Numbered from the stretch's first letter, positions 10,198 through 20,426 are shown. The stretch is 64,000 nucleotides of DNA from Vibrio fluminensis (GCF_015278125.1 NZ_JADILO010000017.1:1-64000); one strand, 5' to 3'. Translations and numbers: made by a program. The notes: a model not told the origin generated them from the letters alone.

Positions 10198-11478
10198 ATG
10201 AATGTTCGCGCTGCGGCAGCTAATGTCCTTTTCCAAGTTGTCGACAAAGGTCAATCACTCTCTAACGCCCTTCCTGCGGCTCAACAGCAGATTCGACCTC
10301 GTGACCATGCTCTATTACAAGAGATTTGCTACGGTGCGCTGCGTTACTTGCCTCGCTTAGAATCTATCGCCAATGAGTTGATGGACAAGCCGCTAAAAGG
10401 CAAACAACGTGTCTTCCACCACCTAATCCTTGTGGGTATTTACCAGCTGAGCTTTATGCGTATTCCTGCTCACGCAGCGGTTGGCGAAACCGTCGAGGGT
10501 ACCAAAGATCTTAAAGGTCCGCGCCTACGTGGCTTAATCAATGCGGTATTACGTAACTACCAACGCAATCAAGAGCAATTGGATGAGCAAGCCGTTAGCC
10601 ACAACGCAGGCAAATACGGTCACCCAAGTTGGTTACTGAAACTGCTGCAACAAGCGTATCCAGAGCAGTGGCAAAACATTGTTGAAGCCAACAACAGCAA
10701 AGCGCCAATGTGGCTACGTGTGAACCACCAGCACCATAGCCGTGATGAATACCAAGCGCTACTCGATAAAGAAGGCATCGAAACTAGCCTTCATCCACAA
10801 GCGGCTGACGCTCTGAAACTCGCTGCGCCTTGTGATGTCATTAAGCTGCCAGGTTTTGAAAAAGGCTGGGTATCGGTCCAAGATGCCGCGGCTCAGTTGT
10901 CACTTGATTACCTAACCCCGCAAGATGGTGAACTGATTCTAGATTGCTGCGCTGCACCAGGTGGTAAAACGGCACACATTCTTGAGCGCACCAAAGATGC
11001 ACAAGTGGTCGCAATCGACTGTGATGACTCACGTCTAAAACGTGTGCACGACAACCTTAAGCGCCTTAACCTTCAAGCAGAAGTGATTTGTGGCGACGCG
11101 CGCAAACCACAAGATTGGTGGCACGGCGAACAGTTCGATCGCATTCTATTGGATGCACCATGTTCGGCAACCGGTGTCATTCGTCGTCACCCAGACATCA
11201 AGTGGCTACGTCGCGCTGACGACATCGACGCATTGGCTGAACTGCAAAGTGAAATCATTGATGCGATGTGGCAACAACTAAAACCAGGCGGAACCTTAGT
11301 TTACGCAACTTGCTCTATCACCCCGCAAGAGAACAAACTACAGGTGAAAGCTTTCCTTGAGCGCACTAAAGATGCACAGCTGCAAGGCTCAGAGAGCGAC
11401 AACCCTGGTCGTCAAATCCTTCCAGGTGAAGACGATATGGATGGTTTCTACTACGCAGTAATGACCAAAAAAGCCTAG
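10198..11478 (+). CDS. rsmB: 16S rRNA m5C967 methyltransferase
   Basis: SAM-dependent cytosine-5 methylation of C967 in 16S rRNA. The 426-residue protein has an N-terminal NusB-like RNA-binding domain (about 1-140) and a C-terminal Rossmann methyltransferase. The SAM loop [11 protein letters not shown] is near residue 247. The two catalytic cysteines are in DAPCSATG (near 325) and YATCSI (near 373), the two-Cys layout of RNA m5C methyltransferases. A hairpin follows the stop and separates it from trkA. Confidence 0.96.
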   Translation: MNVRAAAANVLFQVVDKGQSLSNALPAAQQQIRPRDHALLQEICYGALRYLPRLESIANELMDKPLKGKQRVFHHLILVGIYQLSFMRIPAHAAVGETVEGTKDLKGPRLRGLINAVLRNYQRNQEQLDEQAVSHNAGKYGHPSWLLKLLQQAYPEQWQNIVEANNSKAPMWLRVNHQHHSRDEYQALLDKEGIETSLHPQAADALKLAAPCDVIKLPGFEKGWVSVQDAAAQLSLDYLTPQDGELILDCCAAPGGKTAHILERTKDAQVVAIDCDDSRLKRVHDNLKRLNLQAEVICGDARKPQDWWHGEQFDRILLDAPCSATGVIRRHPDIKWLRRADDIDALAELQSEIIDAMWQQLKPGGTLVYATCSITPQENKLQVKAFLERTKDAQLQGSESDNPGRQILPGEDDMDGFYYAVMTKKA

Positions 11479-11487
11479 TTCTGTCAT

Positions 11488-11522
11488 AAAAGTGAAACTT
11501 ATTCTTTATAGGTTTCACTTTT
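11488..11522 (+). terminator. terminator after rsmB
   Basis: A perfect 11-bp stem AAAAGTGAAAC/GTTTCACTTTT with a 13-nt loop, then TATTTTC. It lies in the rsmB-trkA gap. Confidence 0.75.
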
Positions 11523-11626
11523 ATTTTCAAGGCATTGGAATACGAACTATACCTAGTAGGTAAGAGTTAATATATATTAACCACAATAGCCTTATGGGTA
11601 TTTCAGTAACAAAATGAGATAAGAAT

Positions 11627-13003
11627 ATGAAGATCATCATTCTTGGCGCAGGTCAGGTTGGCGGTACTTTGGCAGAAAACCTTGTTGGTGAAAATAACGA
11701 TATCACCATCGTCGATAAAGACAGTGACCGACTACGTGAACTGCAAGATAAATATGATTTACGTGTTGTAAATGGTCATGCAAGTCACCCAGATGTACTG
11801 CGCGAAGCAGGGGCGCAAGATGCCGATATGCTGGTCGCGGTGACCAACACTGATGAAACCAACATGGCGGCCTGCCAAGTAGCGTTTTCTCTGTTTAACA
11901 CGCCCAATCGAATTGCTCGTATTCGTTCCCCTCAATACCTTGCTGAAAAAGAAGCGCTATTCCAATCTGGCGCAGTGCCCGTTGACCACCTTATCGCTCC
12001 TGAAGAACTCGTCACGAGTTACATTGAACGTCTGATCCAATATCCAGGCGCCCTGCAAGTAGTCAGCTTTGCTGAGCAAAAAGTTAGCTTAGTTGCGGTT
12101 AAAGCCTACTATGGCGGTCCATTAGTGGGTAATGCACTCTCCGCTCTGCGTGAGCACATGCCGCACATTGATACCCGTGTTGCTGCGATTTTCCGTCAAG
12201 GTCGTCCTATTCGTCCGCAAGGCACCACCATTATTGAAGCAGACGATGAAGTTTTCTTCGTTGCAGCAAGCAACCACATTCGCTCCGTAATGAGTGAACT
12301 GCAACGCCTCGAAAAACCATACCGTCGCATCATGATTGTCGGGGGTGGTAACATCGGAGCCAGCTTAGCTAGACGCCTTGAACAAAACTACAGCGTTAAG
12401 CTGATTGAGCGTAATTACCAGCGCGCTGAACGTCTCTCAGAAGAGCTGGAAAACACCATTGTATTCTGTGGTGACGCCGCAGACCAAGAGCTACTGACCG
12501 AAGAAAACATCGACCAAGTGGATGTATTCATTGCCCTGACTAACGAAGATGAAACCAACATCATGTCAGCCATGCTTGCCAAACGTATGGGTGCGAAGAA
12601 GGTAATGGTACTGATCCAACGCGGTGCTTACGTCGACTTGGTACAGGGTGGCGTCATCGATGTCGCAATCTCACCGCAGCAAGCCACCATCTCTGCCCTA
12701 CTCACTCACGTGCGTCGTGCTGATATTGTTAACGTATCTTCACTGCGCCGCGGCGCTGCAGAAGCAATCGAAGCGATTGCCCACGGTGATGAGAGCACCT
12801 CGAAAGTGGTCGGTCGCGCGATTGGCGATATTAAACTGCCACCAGGCACCACCATTGGTGCGATTGTGCGTGGTGAAGAAGTACTGATTGCCCACGATAG
12901 AACGGTTATCGAACAAGATGACCACGTCGTAATGTTCTTGGTCGATAAGAAGTATGTCCCTGATGTAGAGACACTCTTCCAGCCGAGTCCGTTCTTCCTC
13001 TAA
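11627..13003 (+). CDS. trkA: Trk potassium uptake regulator TrkA
   Basis: Cytosolic NAD(H)/ATP-binding RCK protein that gates the TrkH K+ channel. The 458-residue protein is a tandem of two RCK_N/RCK_C modules. The nucleotide-binding loops are [13 protein letters not shown] (7-19) and [14 protein letters not shown] near residue 238. The acidic residues ending the second strand ([14 protein letters not shown]) are retained. It is followed 13 bp later by trkH, so K+ uptake subunits are co-expressed here, whereas in E. coli they are unlinked. Confidence 0.97.
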   Translation: MKIIILGAGQVGGTLAENLVGENNDITIVDKDSDRLRELQDKYDLRVVNGHASHPDVLREAGAQDADMLVAVTNTDETNMAACQVAFSLFNTPNRIARIRSPQYLAEKEALFQSGAVPVDHLIAPEELVTSYIERLIQYPGALQVVSFAEQKVSLVAVKAYYGGPLVGNALSALREHMPHIDTRVAAIFRQGRPIRPQGTTIIEADDEVFFVAASNHIRSVMSELQRLEKPYRRIMIVGGGNIGASLARRLEQNYSVKLIERNYQRAERLSEELENTIVFCGDAADQELLTEENIDQVDVFIALTNEDETNIMSAMLAKRMGAKKVMVLIQRGAYVDLVQGGVIDVAISPQQATISALLTHVRRADIVNVSSLRRGAAEAIEAIAHGDESTSKVVGRAIGDIKLPPGTTIGAIVRGEEVLIAHDRTVIEQDDHVVMFLVDKKYVPDVETLFQPSPFFL

Positions 13004-13016
13004 GGCGCTGTTCAAC

Positions 13017-14462
13017 ATGGTTAATTTTCGTCCCGTACTGTTCGTGATAGGGTTAGTACTGTCTAAACTCGCCCTATTTATGTACGTACCCACCTTAGTG
13101 GCATTTTTCTCTGGCACCTCGGGTTTCATCGAGTTTGGTCAATCGGTCTTGATCACGCACGTGGTGGCTTTTTTCTGCTTAACCATAGGTCGCACCGCGA
13201 CCTTTAAACTCAGCGTGCGCGATATGTTCCTCATCACCAGTTTGGTGTGGACCATTGCCAGTGCATTTGCAGCGCTGCCGTTTGTGTTTATCAACCACAT
13301 TAGCTTTACTGACGCCTACTTTGAGACCATGTCGGGCATCACCACTACCGGCTCAACCGTGTTAAGTGGCTTAGATAGCATGGCGCCGAGTATTTTATTG
13401 TGGCGCTCTATCTTGCAATGGCTTGGTGGTATTGGCTTTATCGTAATGGCAGTAGCCATCCTACCGATGCTTAACGTCGGTGGTATGAAATTATTCCAAA
13501 CCGAGTCTTCCGATTGGTCAGATAAAAGTAGCCCACGCGCAAAAACCGTCGCGAAAAACATCGTCTTGGTTTATGTAACGCTAACCGGTTTGTGCATGCT
13601 TGGTTTCTTACTGTCCGGCATGGACCTGTTTGAAGCAATCAACCACTCATTCACTACGCTATCCACCGGTGGTTACTCCACCTCTGATGGCTCAATGAAC
13701 CACTTTTCCCACGGTGCACATTGGAACGCAACGCTATTCATGTTCCTTGGTGGTCTGCCTTTCTTACTGTTTGTCTCTGCCCTTACCAAACGCAAGCCGA
13801 GCATTCTACTGAAAGACGCTCAAGTGCGTGGCTTTACTTACTTAGTATTGGCAACAGGCGTGGTGATCAGCACATGGCTGGTGATTCGCAATGATTACAC
13901 CGTGCTGGATGCGGTACGCGTTTCGCTGTTCAACATCATTTCTGTGGTGACGACGACCGGTTTTGGCTTAGAAGATTTTACCGCCTGGGGCGCACTGCCT
14001 GGCACACTGTTTTTCTTCTTACTGATGGTGGGGGCGTGTTCGGGCTCAACCTCTGGCGGGATGAAAATCTTCCGCTTCCAGATCGCAATGACGCTACTGA
14101 ACAAACAGATCATGAAACTGATTCACCCATCAGGGGTGTTTATTCAGCGCTACAACCATCGTCCGGTTAATGATGATATTGTGCGCTCAGTTGTCGCCTT
14201 CTGTTTGACCTATTTCATTACCATCATTGTTGTGGCTGGCAGCTTAAGTGCTTTAGGGCTCGATCCGGTGACCAGTATTTCTGGCTCTATCACCGCAGTA
14301 GCAAACGTCGGTCCTGGTATGGGTACCGTTATCGGACCAACCGGCAACTTCTCTTCGCTACCGGATACCGCCAAATGGATTTTAAGTTTTGGTATGTTGA
14401 TGGGCCGCTTGGAGATCCTCACCATTTTGGTGTTGTTCTTCCCTGCCTTCTGGAAACGTTAA
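13017..14462 (+). CDS. trkH: Trk potassium uptake channel subunit TrkH
   Basis: Inner-membrane K+ translocation subunit of the Trk system. Its 481 residues fold as four M1-P-M2 pseudo-repeats after two N-terminal helices. Selectivity-filter-like glycines are visible in SGITTTGSTVL, FTTLSTGGYS, VTTTGFGLED and VANVGPGMG. The glycine-rich loop VGACSGSTSGGMK sits in the third M2 helix, where it forms the intramembrane gate. It ends at the DNA boundary with the convergent hemolysin III gene, only 14 bp away. Confidence 0.97.
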   Translation: MVNFRPVLFVIGLVLSKLALFMYVPTLVAFFSGTSGFIEFGQSVLITHVVAFFCLTIGRTATFKLSVRDMFLITSLVWTIASAFAALPFVFINHISFTDAYFETMSGITTTGSTVLSGLDSMAPSILLWRSILQWLGGIGFIVMAVAILPMLNVGGMKLFQTESSDWSDKSSPRAKTVAKNIVLVYVTLTGLCMLGFLLSGMDLFEAINHSFTTLSTGGYSTSDGSMNHFSHGAHWNATLFMFLGGLPFLLFVSALTKRKPSILLKDAQVRGFTYLVLATGVVISTWLVIRNDYTVLDAVRVSLFNIISVVTTTGFGLEDFTAWGALPGTLFFFLLMVGACSGSTSGGMKIFRFQIAMTLLNKQIMKLIHPSGVFIQRYNHRPVNDDIVRSVVAFCLTYFITIIVVAGSLSALGLDPVTSISGSITAVANVGPGMGTVIGPTGNFSSLPDTAKWILSFGMLMGRLEILTILVLFFPAFWKR

Positions 14463-14476
14463 CTTGTCAGCCAGTC

Positions 14477-15133
14477 TCACACTGGCTGAACAAAGTAATA
14501 AATAGCAAAGAAATGACAAGCGCATCCTGCTAAAACAAAGCCATGCCAGATGGCATGATTGTAAGGGATGCGTTTCGCCACATAGAAAATCACCCCTAGC
14601 GAATAAATCAGTCCACCTACCGCTAACAGCGTTAAGCCTTCCCAAGCTAAATTCATCGCCAACTGGTAGATCACCACTAACGATAGCCAGCCCATCATCA
14701 AATAGGTCACCAGAGAGAGTCGCTTAAAGCGATAAACAAAGACCAGTTTCATAATGATGCCGACCAAAGCGATCGACCAAATCACGATCATCAAACCAAT
14801 CGCCAGTGGTGTGCGCAGGCTGACTAACAAAAATGGGGTATAACTGCCCGCTATCAGCAGATAGATCGCACAGTGGTCAAAAGTCTTAAGCGCTCGCTTG
14901 GCTTTACGGTACGGAATCGCATGATAAAGAGTGGAAGCAAGAAACAGCACAATAATACTGCCCCCATAAATGCTCATACTGGTGATAGTCAACGCATCGG
15001 CATGATGGTCGATGGCTTTGATCAATAGCAATACCAGACCAACAATACCTAGCACCATGCCGATAGCATGAGTAATGGTATTGGCGATCTCTTCTTTGAC
15101 GCTATAAGCCGCATTTTGATTATCGTCGGACAT
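14477..15133 (-). CDS. trhA: hemolysin III family (PAQR/TrhA) membrane protein
   Basis: A 218-residue, seven-helix membrane protein of the HlyIII/PAQR family. Conserved residues include the N-terminal [12 protein letters not shown] and the His-rich [10 protein letters not shown] and [14 protein letters not shown] motifs, which form the family's metal site. Bacterial members (TrhA) are linked to membrane energetics homeostasis; haemolysis is a historical name. The start is at 15133, giving [11 protein letters not shown] longer frame to 15181 adds 16 cysteine-rich residues that look non-coding. The ribosome site is weak. Confidence 0.85.
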   Translation of the reverse strand: MSDDNQNAAYSVKEEIANTITHAIGMVLGIVGLVLLLIKAIDHHADALTITSMSIYGGSIIVLFLASTLYHAIPYRKAKRALKTFDHCAIYLLIAGSYTPFLLVSLRTPLAIGLMIVIWSIALVGIIMKLVFVYRFKRLSLVTYLMMGWLSLVVIYQLAMNLAWEGLTLLAVGGLIYSLGVIFYVAKRIPYNHAIWHGFVLAGCACHFFAIYYFVQPV

Positions 15134-15230
15134 AACTATCGCTCGGGATTGGCTGCAACACGAATCCCGAGTATGGCACATTTAGCTTACACGTGTAAGC
15201 CCAAAGTGGTTGTAGTTTGTTATGGTTTCG

Positions 15231-16028
15231 CTAGCAAGTGACGTCAAGATACTCCAGCACTTGTTGACCCGCCGCTTTAGGCTCAGTGGTCAATGGGATA
15301 GTCAATTCACGTTTTAGCTGACCAACCCCCAGCAGAGATGCCAGCATGCCGCGCGCGCCCTCTCGATGTCTATCGACCTCAAACCACAGTTTCAGTTGTT
15401 GATCTTCACGATAGGCTACCAACTCCAGCTCACGCCAACGCCCATGGTAAGGGCCGGTAGTGGGTACAAATTCAAACTCTTGTACGAAGGGCATAGCAAA
15501 ACCATCAACCGCTTCACACTCAACCTGACGCAGACGCATTCCTTGCGCTTCTAACGCACTCAAAATACCATCCATGAGAGGGTCAGGGCGTACGGTAAGA
15601 ATATCTTTATCAGTTGGGTCTTTGGCTAGCGCGATATCGAGACCGGTATCAAGCCACACTTTAGAGTCACCAATGGTAATTGGCGTATTCCACGGCACAT
15701 CCAGTTCCACATCAAAGTCACGCGTTTCACCTGGATGAATAGTAAAGGCATAAGGCAAGTTCCACTCCGCTAACACATAGCTTTGTGGTGCGCGGCGTTT
15801 GTTAGTGGTTTCATGTTGCGCTTTATCGGGATTAACCGGAACTTCTTTAATATAACGACAGCATAGCTTTAACTCGATGTTGTCGATGGCTTGCTCTGTA
15901 GCACCGCCATAGACATGAATCGTCACATTAACCTTCTGCCCCGGATAGAGCACTTCTTGTTGCAGGACTGAATCAACTTGGGCAGAACCAATACCAAAAC
16001 TGGCAAGGGTTTTCTTAAAAAACGACAT
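15231..16028 (-). CDS. Spo0M-like (arrestin-fold) protein
   Basis: A 265-residue soluble protein of the SpoOM family. The N-terminal half (about 20-140) has the arrestin-like beta-sandwich seen in sporulation-control protein Spo0M, with the PGQKVNVTIHVYGG and FDVELDVPWNTPI segments. The C-terminal half carries a DRHREGARGM block. Vibrios do not sporulate, and the role outside Bacillus is unknown. The start is the ATG at 16028, 6 nt after AGGAGG; the TTG just before it would leave only 3 nt. No operon partner is visible. Confidence 0.8.
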   Translation of the reverse strand: MSFFKKTLASFGIGSAQVDSVLQQEVLYPGQKVNVTIHVYGGATEQAIDNIELKLCCRYIKEVPVNPDKAQHETTNKRRAPQSYVLAEWNLPYAFTIHPGETRDFDVELDVPWNTPITIGDSKVWLDTGLDIALAKDPTDKDILTVRPDPLMDGILSALEAQGMRLRQVECEAVDGFAMPFVQEFEFVPTTGPYHGRWRELELVAYREDQQLKLWFEVDRHREGARGMLASLLGVGQLKRELTIPLTTEPKAAGQQVLEYLDVTC

Positions 16029-16448
16029 CAAACTCCTCCTTGATACACAACGAAGCCAAACTCTTTAAGTATACTATTTAGTGAGTTTGTCTCATAGATA
16101 GCCCAAAAACTAGGCATGTGAGTGAACTCTTCACACCATCGCATATTATTCACTAAGCGACCACCACTGCGAGCGGCTTTTCAATGATTTAGCGCACATA
16201 CTGAACCGCAACCCAACTAAAAACCCCAAAAATTATAGTGACATACACTGCTTAAAAAGCGATCAGATATCGACCAAACTGTTACGTAATGCTAACCTAT
16301 TAGTGATATGTTGTTCATATCATAATCCCTCTTCAATCATTTGGATTGGCGTAGGCCAGAAAGAGCCAAACTTCAGCAATGAAGCTCAACTCATGATTGA
16401 TTAGGCCATAACATTGGCAATGGATGTGCCTGACAGTTAGGTAATTAG
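16029..16448. other. intergenic region with no recognised gene
   Basis: This 420-bp stretch lies upstream of the Spo0M-like gene and the small ORF at 16449. It holds only very short frames. It should contain the promoter of the leftward Spo0M-like gene, but no convincing -35/-10 pair, terminator or structured RNA was identified. Confidence 0.4.
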
Positions 16449-16616
16449 ATGCGCCCAACAACAGTCAGGTTTTCGCACACAAACCGTAGTGCAATGCGTC
16501 GTCGCAGTGGTTTTACCAAAGCGTTTGTCGCACCAAAACTTACGCCGACAATGACTTTGGTAGAGAAGCAAACGATTTTGGTTGCGACTCCGAACGAAGA
16601 AATTAAAGCGGCATAA
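16449..16616 (+). CDS. candidate small basic protein (55 aa), unknown
   Basis: ATG at 16449 opens a 55-residue frame that is not recognised. Its N-terminal third is very basic (SAMRRRSGFTK around residues 14-24), and the remainder has a balanced composition ending in EIKAA. The stop is followed within 5 bp by a strong terminator hairpin (16622-16645), the arrangement expected of a real short gene. The ribosome site is poor (TTAGG). The opposite strand also has an open frame, so coding status rests on the terminator and composition only. Confidence 0.4.
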   Translation: MRPTTVRFSHTNRSAMRRRSGFTKAFVAPKLTPTMTLVEKQTILVATPNEEIKAA

Positions 16617-16621
16617 TGAAA

Positions 16622-16645
16622 AAGCGCAGACTCCTGCGCTTTTTT
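16622..16645 (+). terminator. terminator after the small ORF
   Basis: AAAGCGCAG/CTGCGCTTT is a 9-bp stem with a short ACTC loop, followed by a run of T (16640 onward). It is a textbook Rho-independent terminator with no other gene in front of it than the 55-codon frame. Confidence 0.85.
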
Positions 16646-16745
16646 CTTATCTATCCTTCTCTGGAACAATATTGTCGATTGCTATCTACCGCATGGATTT
16701 GTTACCTTTGACCGAAAATCATTATAAATATTGTGGAGAAAGTTA

Positions 16746-17012
16746 ATGAATTGCCATCGCATCGAAGAGTTGCTCGAACTTATTGGCCCTGAGTGGCAAA
16801 AAGACCAAGAACTCAACCTACTGCAGTTTATCGTTAAGCTAGCAAAAGAAGCTGGCTACAAAGGCGAACTTGCAGATTTGACCGATGATGTGCTGATTTA
16901 CCATCTTAAAATGCGTAACAGCGCGAAAGATGAAATGATCCCAGGCCTTAAAAAAGACCAAGAAGATGATTTCAAAACCGCGATTCTTAAAGCGCGTGGC
17001 ATCATCAAATAA
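16746..17012 (+). CDS. yihD: YihD family protein (DUF1040)
   Basis: An 88-residue soluble helical protein of the YihD family, function unknown. The start [18 protein letters not shown] at 16746 follows GTGGAGAAAG; an in-frame start 15 bp upstream would begin inside that ribosome site. In E. coli the order is yihD-srkA-dsbA; the same order is kept here except that ccoG is inserted between yihD and srkA. It is monocistronic here, ending in its own terminator. Confidence 0.9.
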   Translation: MNCHRIEELLELIGPEWQKDQELNLLQFIVKLAKEAGYKGELADLTDDVLIYHLKMRNSAKDEMIPGLKKDQEDDFKTAILKARGIIK

Positions 17013-17330
17013 AGTCAAAGTCTCAATCTCTTCAAGCAGCCAATGGCTGCTTTTTTATTACCTGCTAGTTAAATCCTCTATTAATCCAGTGATTTAATAA
17101 GGATAATTATTGTTAAAGGTTGATAGTGTTAAAGAAATGGATTTGTTATTAACTGTATACTTTCTCTTCTAATGAAAATTAGCCCTAAAATTAAAATAGC
17201 AATGTCTCAAGTATTCAGTGCCTAGCTAACACTCTAACTCTACATTTTGTTAGGCCTCGCTGAACTACTGCACCATTCAACTAGAGCGCTACATAAGAAA
17301 CTGCGCCATTGAAAGCCTAGAGGAAGCGTA
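17013..17330. other. yihD-ccoG intergenic region
   Basis: The 318-bp gap holds the yihD terminator (17035-17057) and the AT-rich upstream region of ccoG. A TTGATAGTGTTAAA sequence near 17117 resembles only half of an FNR site. No ORF or RNA gene was recognised. Confidence 0.4.
17035..17057 (+). terminator. terminator after yihD
   Basis: AGCAGCC/GGCTGCT stem of 7 bp with an AAT loop, followed by TTTTTT. Confidence 0.85.
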
Positions 17331-18749
17331 ATGAGTCAAGATAAGATTGACGTAAAGGATGTGACGCCCAAAACTTTTAACCCCAAAGCCCACAAAGAGC
17401 AAGGCGATCGCTTTAACCCCAATAACCGCATTTACGTGCGCGAGAGCAAAGGTACGTTTCAAAAACTGCGTCGTTATGGTGGCTGGTTCTTACTCCTGTT
17501 GTTTGGCTTAATTCCATGGTTACCCTTTGGTGAACGCCAAGCAATCTTGCTCGACATTGGTAAGCAACAATTCAATTTCTTTGGCACCACGCTTTATCCG
17601 CAAGATTTAACCCTACTCGCGACCCTATTTGTGATTGCTGCCTTTGGGCTGTTCTTTATCACCACCTTCCTAGGACGGGTATGGTGTGGCTATCTCTGCC
17701 CACAAACCGTCTGGACTTTTATCTATATCTGGTTTGAAGAAAAACTCGAGGGCAGTGCCAATAAGCGCCGTAAGCAAGACTCCGGTAAACTCACGCCTCA
17801 ACTTATGTGGCGCAAAGGAGTAAAGCACTTAGCTTGGATTGCAGTGGCCTTAATTACCGGACTGACCTTTGTCGGTTACTTTGTGCCGATTCGTGAATTA
17901 GTGGTGAACTTTTTTAGCTTCAACGCGGGTTTTTGGCCGGTGTTTTGGGTGCTATTTTTTGCCGCTTGTACCTATGCTAACGCCGGTTGGATGCGTTCAA
18001 TTGTCTGCATCCACATGTGCCCTTATGCACGCTTCCAGTCAGCGATGTTCGATAAAGATACCTTTATCGTAGGTTACGATACCAAGCGAGGTGAAAGCCG
18101 CGGACCTCGTTCACGCAAAGCCGATCCGCAAGCACTGGGACTCGGTGACTGTATCGACTGTAACTTGTGCGTTCAGGTATGTCCGACCGGAATCGACATT
18201 CGTGACGGGTTGCAATATGAATGCATCAACTGTGGTGCATGTATTGATGCCTGTGACCAAACCATGGATCGTATGGGATATGAGAAAGGTCTAATTAACT
18301 ACACCACCGAACATCGCCTATCAGGGCATAAAACTAAGGTGATGCGTCCAAAACTGCTGGGTTATGGCGCAGTATTACTGGTGATTATCGGTCTGTTCTT
18401 TGCGCAAATTGCCACGGTTGAACCCGTTGGCATGAACGTTTTGCGTGATCGCAACCAACTCTATCGTGAAAACGGTGCTGGCGAAATTGAAAACACCTAT
18501 ACCTTAAAAATCATCAACAAAACCCAGCAAGCTCAGCAATATAAACTCAGTGTAACCGGCTTAGATGATGTCTCTTGGTATGGCAAACAGACCATTCAAG
18601 TCGCACCTGGTGAAGTACTGACTCTGCCAATGAGCTTGGGCGTCAACCCTGAAAATCTCAACTCTCCTGTTTCAACAATTCAGTTTATACTGTCTGACAG
18701 TGAACAGTTTACCGTGACGGTAGAAAGTAGGTTCCTCAAGAACTTATAA
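17331..18749 (+). CDS. ccoG: cytochrome c oxidase accessory protein CcoG (FixG/RdxA)
   Basis: Membrane iron-sulfur protein that reduces copper for insertion into the CuB site of cbb3 oxidase. The 472-residue protein has several membrane helices with the NapH-like CGYLCPQTVW (near 118) and CIHMCPYARFQ (near 227) motifs. Two ferredoxin clusters follow (CIDCNLCVQVCP near 274, CINCGACIDACD near 302), then a C-terminal periplasmic Ig-like domain after a helix at about 345-365. GAGGAAGC precedes the ATG. The ccoNOQP oxidase genes are not in this window, so it stands apart from its usual partners. Confidence 0.93.
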   Translation: MSQDKIDVKDVTPKTFNPKAHKEQGDRFNPNNRIYVRESKGTFQKLRRYGGWFLLLLFGLIPWLPFGERQAILLDIGKQQFNFFGTTLYPQDLTLLATLFVIAAFGLFFITTFLGRVWCGYLCPQTVWTFIYIWFEEKLEGSANKRRKQDSGKLTPQLMWRKGVKHLAWIAVALITGLTFVGYFVPIRELVVNFFSFNAGFWPVFWVLFFAACTYANAGWMRSIVCIHMCPYARFQSAMFDKDTFIVGYDTKRGESRGPRSRKADPQALGLGDCIDCNLCVQVCPTGIDIRDGLQYECINCGACIDACDQTMDRMGYEKGLINYTTEHRLSGHKTKVMRPKLLGYGAVLLVIIGLFFAQIATVEPVGMNVLRDRNQLYRENGAGEIENTYTLKIINKTQQAQQYKLSVTGLDDVSWYGKQTIQVAPGEVLTLPMSLGVNPENLNSPVSTIQFILSDSEQFTVTVESRFLKNL

Positions 18750-18775
18750 GCCGACTTAACCCAATAAGGATACGG

Positions 18776-18799
18776 AAAGGGCTCAGTAATGAGCCCTTT
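18776..18799 (+). terminator. strong hairpin between ccoG and srkA, abutting the srkA start
   Basis: AAAGGGCTCA/TGAGCCCTTT forms a perfect 10-bp stem with a GTAA tetraloop, followed by ATTTCT and then the srkA ATG at 18806. It looks like a ccoG terminator. But it also covers the only ribosome-site-like AAGGG near srkA, so it could control srkA translation. Confidence 0.6.
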
Positions 18800-18805
18800 A
18801 TTTCT

Positions 18806-19792
18806 ATGTCAGAAACAGCATTTAACTTTGAAGCGCTCACCCCTGATTTCATGTGGTACGCCCTCGAAAGTATCGGCGTGCGCGCAGAGTCCGGTTTTCT
18901 TGCCCTCAACAGTTACGAAAACCGCGTTTATCAATTTACCGACGAAGAGCGTGTGCGTTATGTGGTGAAGTTCTACCGTCCTGAACGTTGGACGCGTGAA
19001 CAGATCCAAGAAGAACACGATTTCACCTTGGAGTTGATTGACTCTGAAATTCCAGTTGCGCCGCCATGCAAAATCAATGGCCACACACTGCATGAATATC
19101 AGGGTTACCTTTTTGCTCTGTTTGCCAGCGTCGGTGGTCGTCAATTTGAAGTCGATAACCTAGAGCAGCTTGAAGGGGTTGGTCGTTTCTTAGGTCGTAT
19201 CCATAAAGTCGGCGCACGTCAGCCTTTTATTCATCGACCGACGATCAGCTTGCAAGAGTATCTCTACCAACCAAGAGAGATCTTACAGCAATCGCCGTTT
19301 ATTCCGATGCATCTCGAAAATGCCTTCTTCAACGACTTAGATATGTTGATTGGTCAATTAGAGCAACATTGGCAACAACCAAGTCAAATCTTACGCTTAC
19401 ATGGCGATTGCCACCCAGGTAATATCCTCTGGCGTGATGGTCCGATGTTTGTCGACTTAGATGACTCACGCAATGGCCCTGCGGTACAAGATCTGTGGAT
19501 GCTACTCAATGGTGACCGCGCGGATAAATTGATGCAGCTCGACATTATTTTAGAGGCTTACCAAGAATTTAGTGACTTCAACATGAGTGAATTGAAACTA
19601 ATTGAGCCATTGCGCGGTCTACGTATGGTGCACTATATGGCATGGTTAGCAAAAAGATGGCAGGATCCAGCCTTCCCAATTGCCTTTCCTTGGTTTGATG
19701 ATCCAAAGTATTGGGAAAGTCAGGTGTTGGCGTTCAAGGAACAAATTTCAGTGCTCAACGAGCCACCACTATCACTGATGCCACAATGGTAA
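18806..19792 (+). CDS. srkA: stress response kinase A
   Basis: Ser/Thr protein kinase (formerly RdoA/YihE) with an aminoglycoside-phosphotransferase-like fold; it counteracts MazEF-type stress death in E. coli. Its 328 residues equal the E. coli length. Catalytic Asp201 is in [11 protein letters not shown] and the metal-binding Asp217 in FVDLDD. The start at 18806 aligns with the E. coli N-terminus, but no free Shine-Dalgarno is visible: a 10-bp hairpin ends 6 nt before the ATG. The order srkA-dsbA is conserved, consistent with shared envelope-stress transcription. Confidence 0.95.
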   Translation: MSETAFNFEALTPDFMWYALESIGVRAESGFLALNSYENRVYQFTDEERVRYVVKFYRPERWTREQIQEEHDFTLELIDSEIPVAPPCKINGHTLHEYQGYLFALFASVGGRQFEVDNLEQLEGVGRFLGRIHKVGARQPFIHRPTISLQEYLYQPREILQQSPFIPMHLENAFFNDLDMLIGQLEQHWQQPSQILRLHGDCHPGNILWRDGPMFVDLDDSRNGPAVQDLWMLLNGDRADKLMQLDIILEAYQEFSDFNMSELKLIEPLRGLRMVHYMAWLAKRWQDPAFPIAFPWFDDPKYWESQVLAFKEQISVLNEPPLSLMPQW

Positions 19793-19817
19793 AATAAGCA
19801 AATACATGGAGAACATA

Positions 19818-20420
19818 ATGAAAAAGCTGTTTGCACTATTTACAACTTTAATACTGAGCTTCTCAGTTCAGGCAGCTAAGTTTACCGAGGGCGAGTACTA
19901 CAAAGTGCTAGACCTTGAGCCAGCGAAAAAGCCAATGGTGACTGAGTTTTTCTCATTCTACTGCCCACACTGTAATACCTTTGACCCAATCATTCGCCAG
20001 TTGAAAGCGCAACTTCCTGAAGGCGTTAAACTGCAAAAGAACCACGTATCATTTATGGGTGGATCAATGGGTCTACCAATGAGCAAAGCTTTCGCGACGA
20101 TGATCGTGCTGAAAGTGGAAGACAAAATGGCGCCAATCATGTTTAACCGCATCCACAACATGCGTAAAGCACCGAAAAATGAAGCTGAAATTCGTCAAAT
20201 CTTCCTTGATGAAGGTATCGATGCGAAGAAATTCGATGCTGCTTACAACGGTTTCGCCGTAGATTCGATGGTGCGTCGTATGGACAAACAGTTCAATGAC
20301 AGCGGTCTAGCGGGTGTTCCAGCGGTTATCGTTAACAACAAGTACCTAGTAGAAGCGGGCTCAATCACCAGCATCGACGAGTACTTCGCGCTAGTTAACT
20401 ACCTACTAACGCTAAAATAA
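19818..20420 (+). CDS. dsbA: thiol:disulfide interchange protein DsbA
   Basis: Periplasmic oxidase that introduces disulfides into exported proteins; also needed for Vibrio pili and toxins. The 200-residue precursor has a signal peptide (1-19, cleaved at SVQA-AKF), the active site Cys49-Pro-His-Cys52, and a cis-Pro loop AGVPAVI. The ATG at 19818 has GGAG 6 nt upstream; the in-frame ATG at 19806 lacks one and would spoil the signal sequence. It lies 25 bp after srkA and is followed by a strong terminator. Confidence 0.97.
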   Translation: MKKLFALFTTLILSFSVQAAKFTEGEYYKVLDLEPAKKPMVTEFFSFYCPHCNTFDPIIRQLKAQLPEGVKLQKNHVSFMGGSMGLPMSKAFATMIVLKVEDKMAPIMFNRIHNMRKAPKNEAEIRQIFLDEGIDAKKFDAAYNGFAVDSMVRRMDKQFNDSGLAGVPAVIVNNKYLVEAGSITSIDEYFALVNYLLTLK

Positions 20421-20426
20421 TTAACC

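Noticed and set aside
16445..16669. 74-codon minus-strand frame opposite the 55-codon candidate
   Set aside because: It reads through the terminator stem and has no ribosome site; the plus-strand frame fits the terminator better.
17117..17130. FNR-like TTGATAGTGTTAAA upstream of ccoG
   Set aside because: Only the left half matches TTGAT-N4-ATCAA; too weak to call, although an FNR link would make sense for cbb3 assembly.
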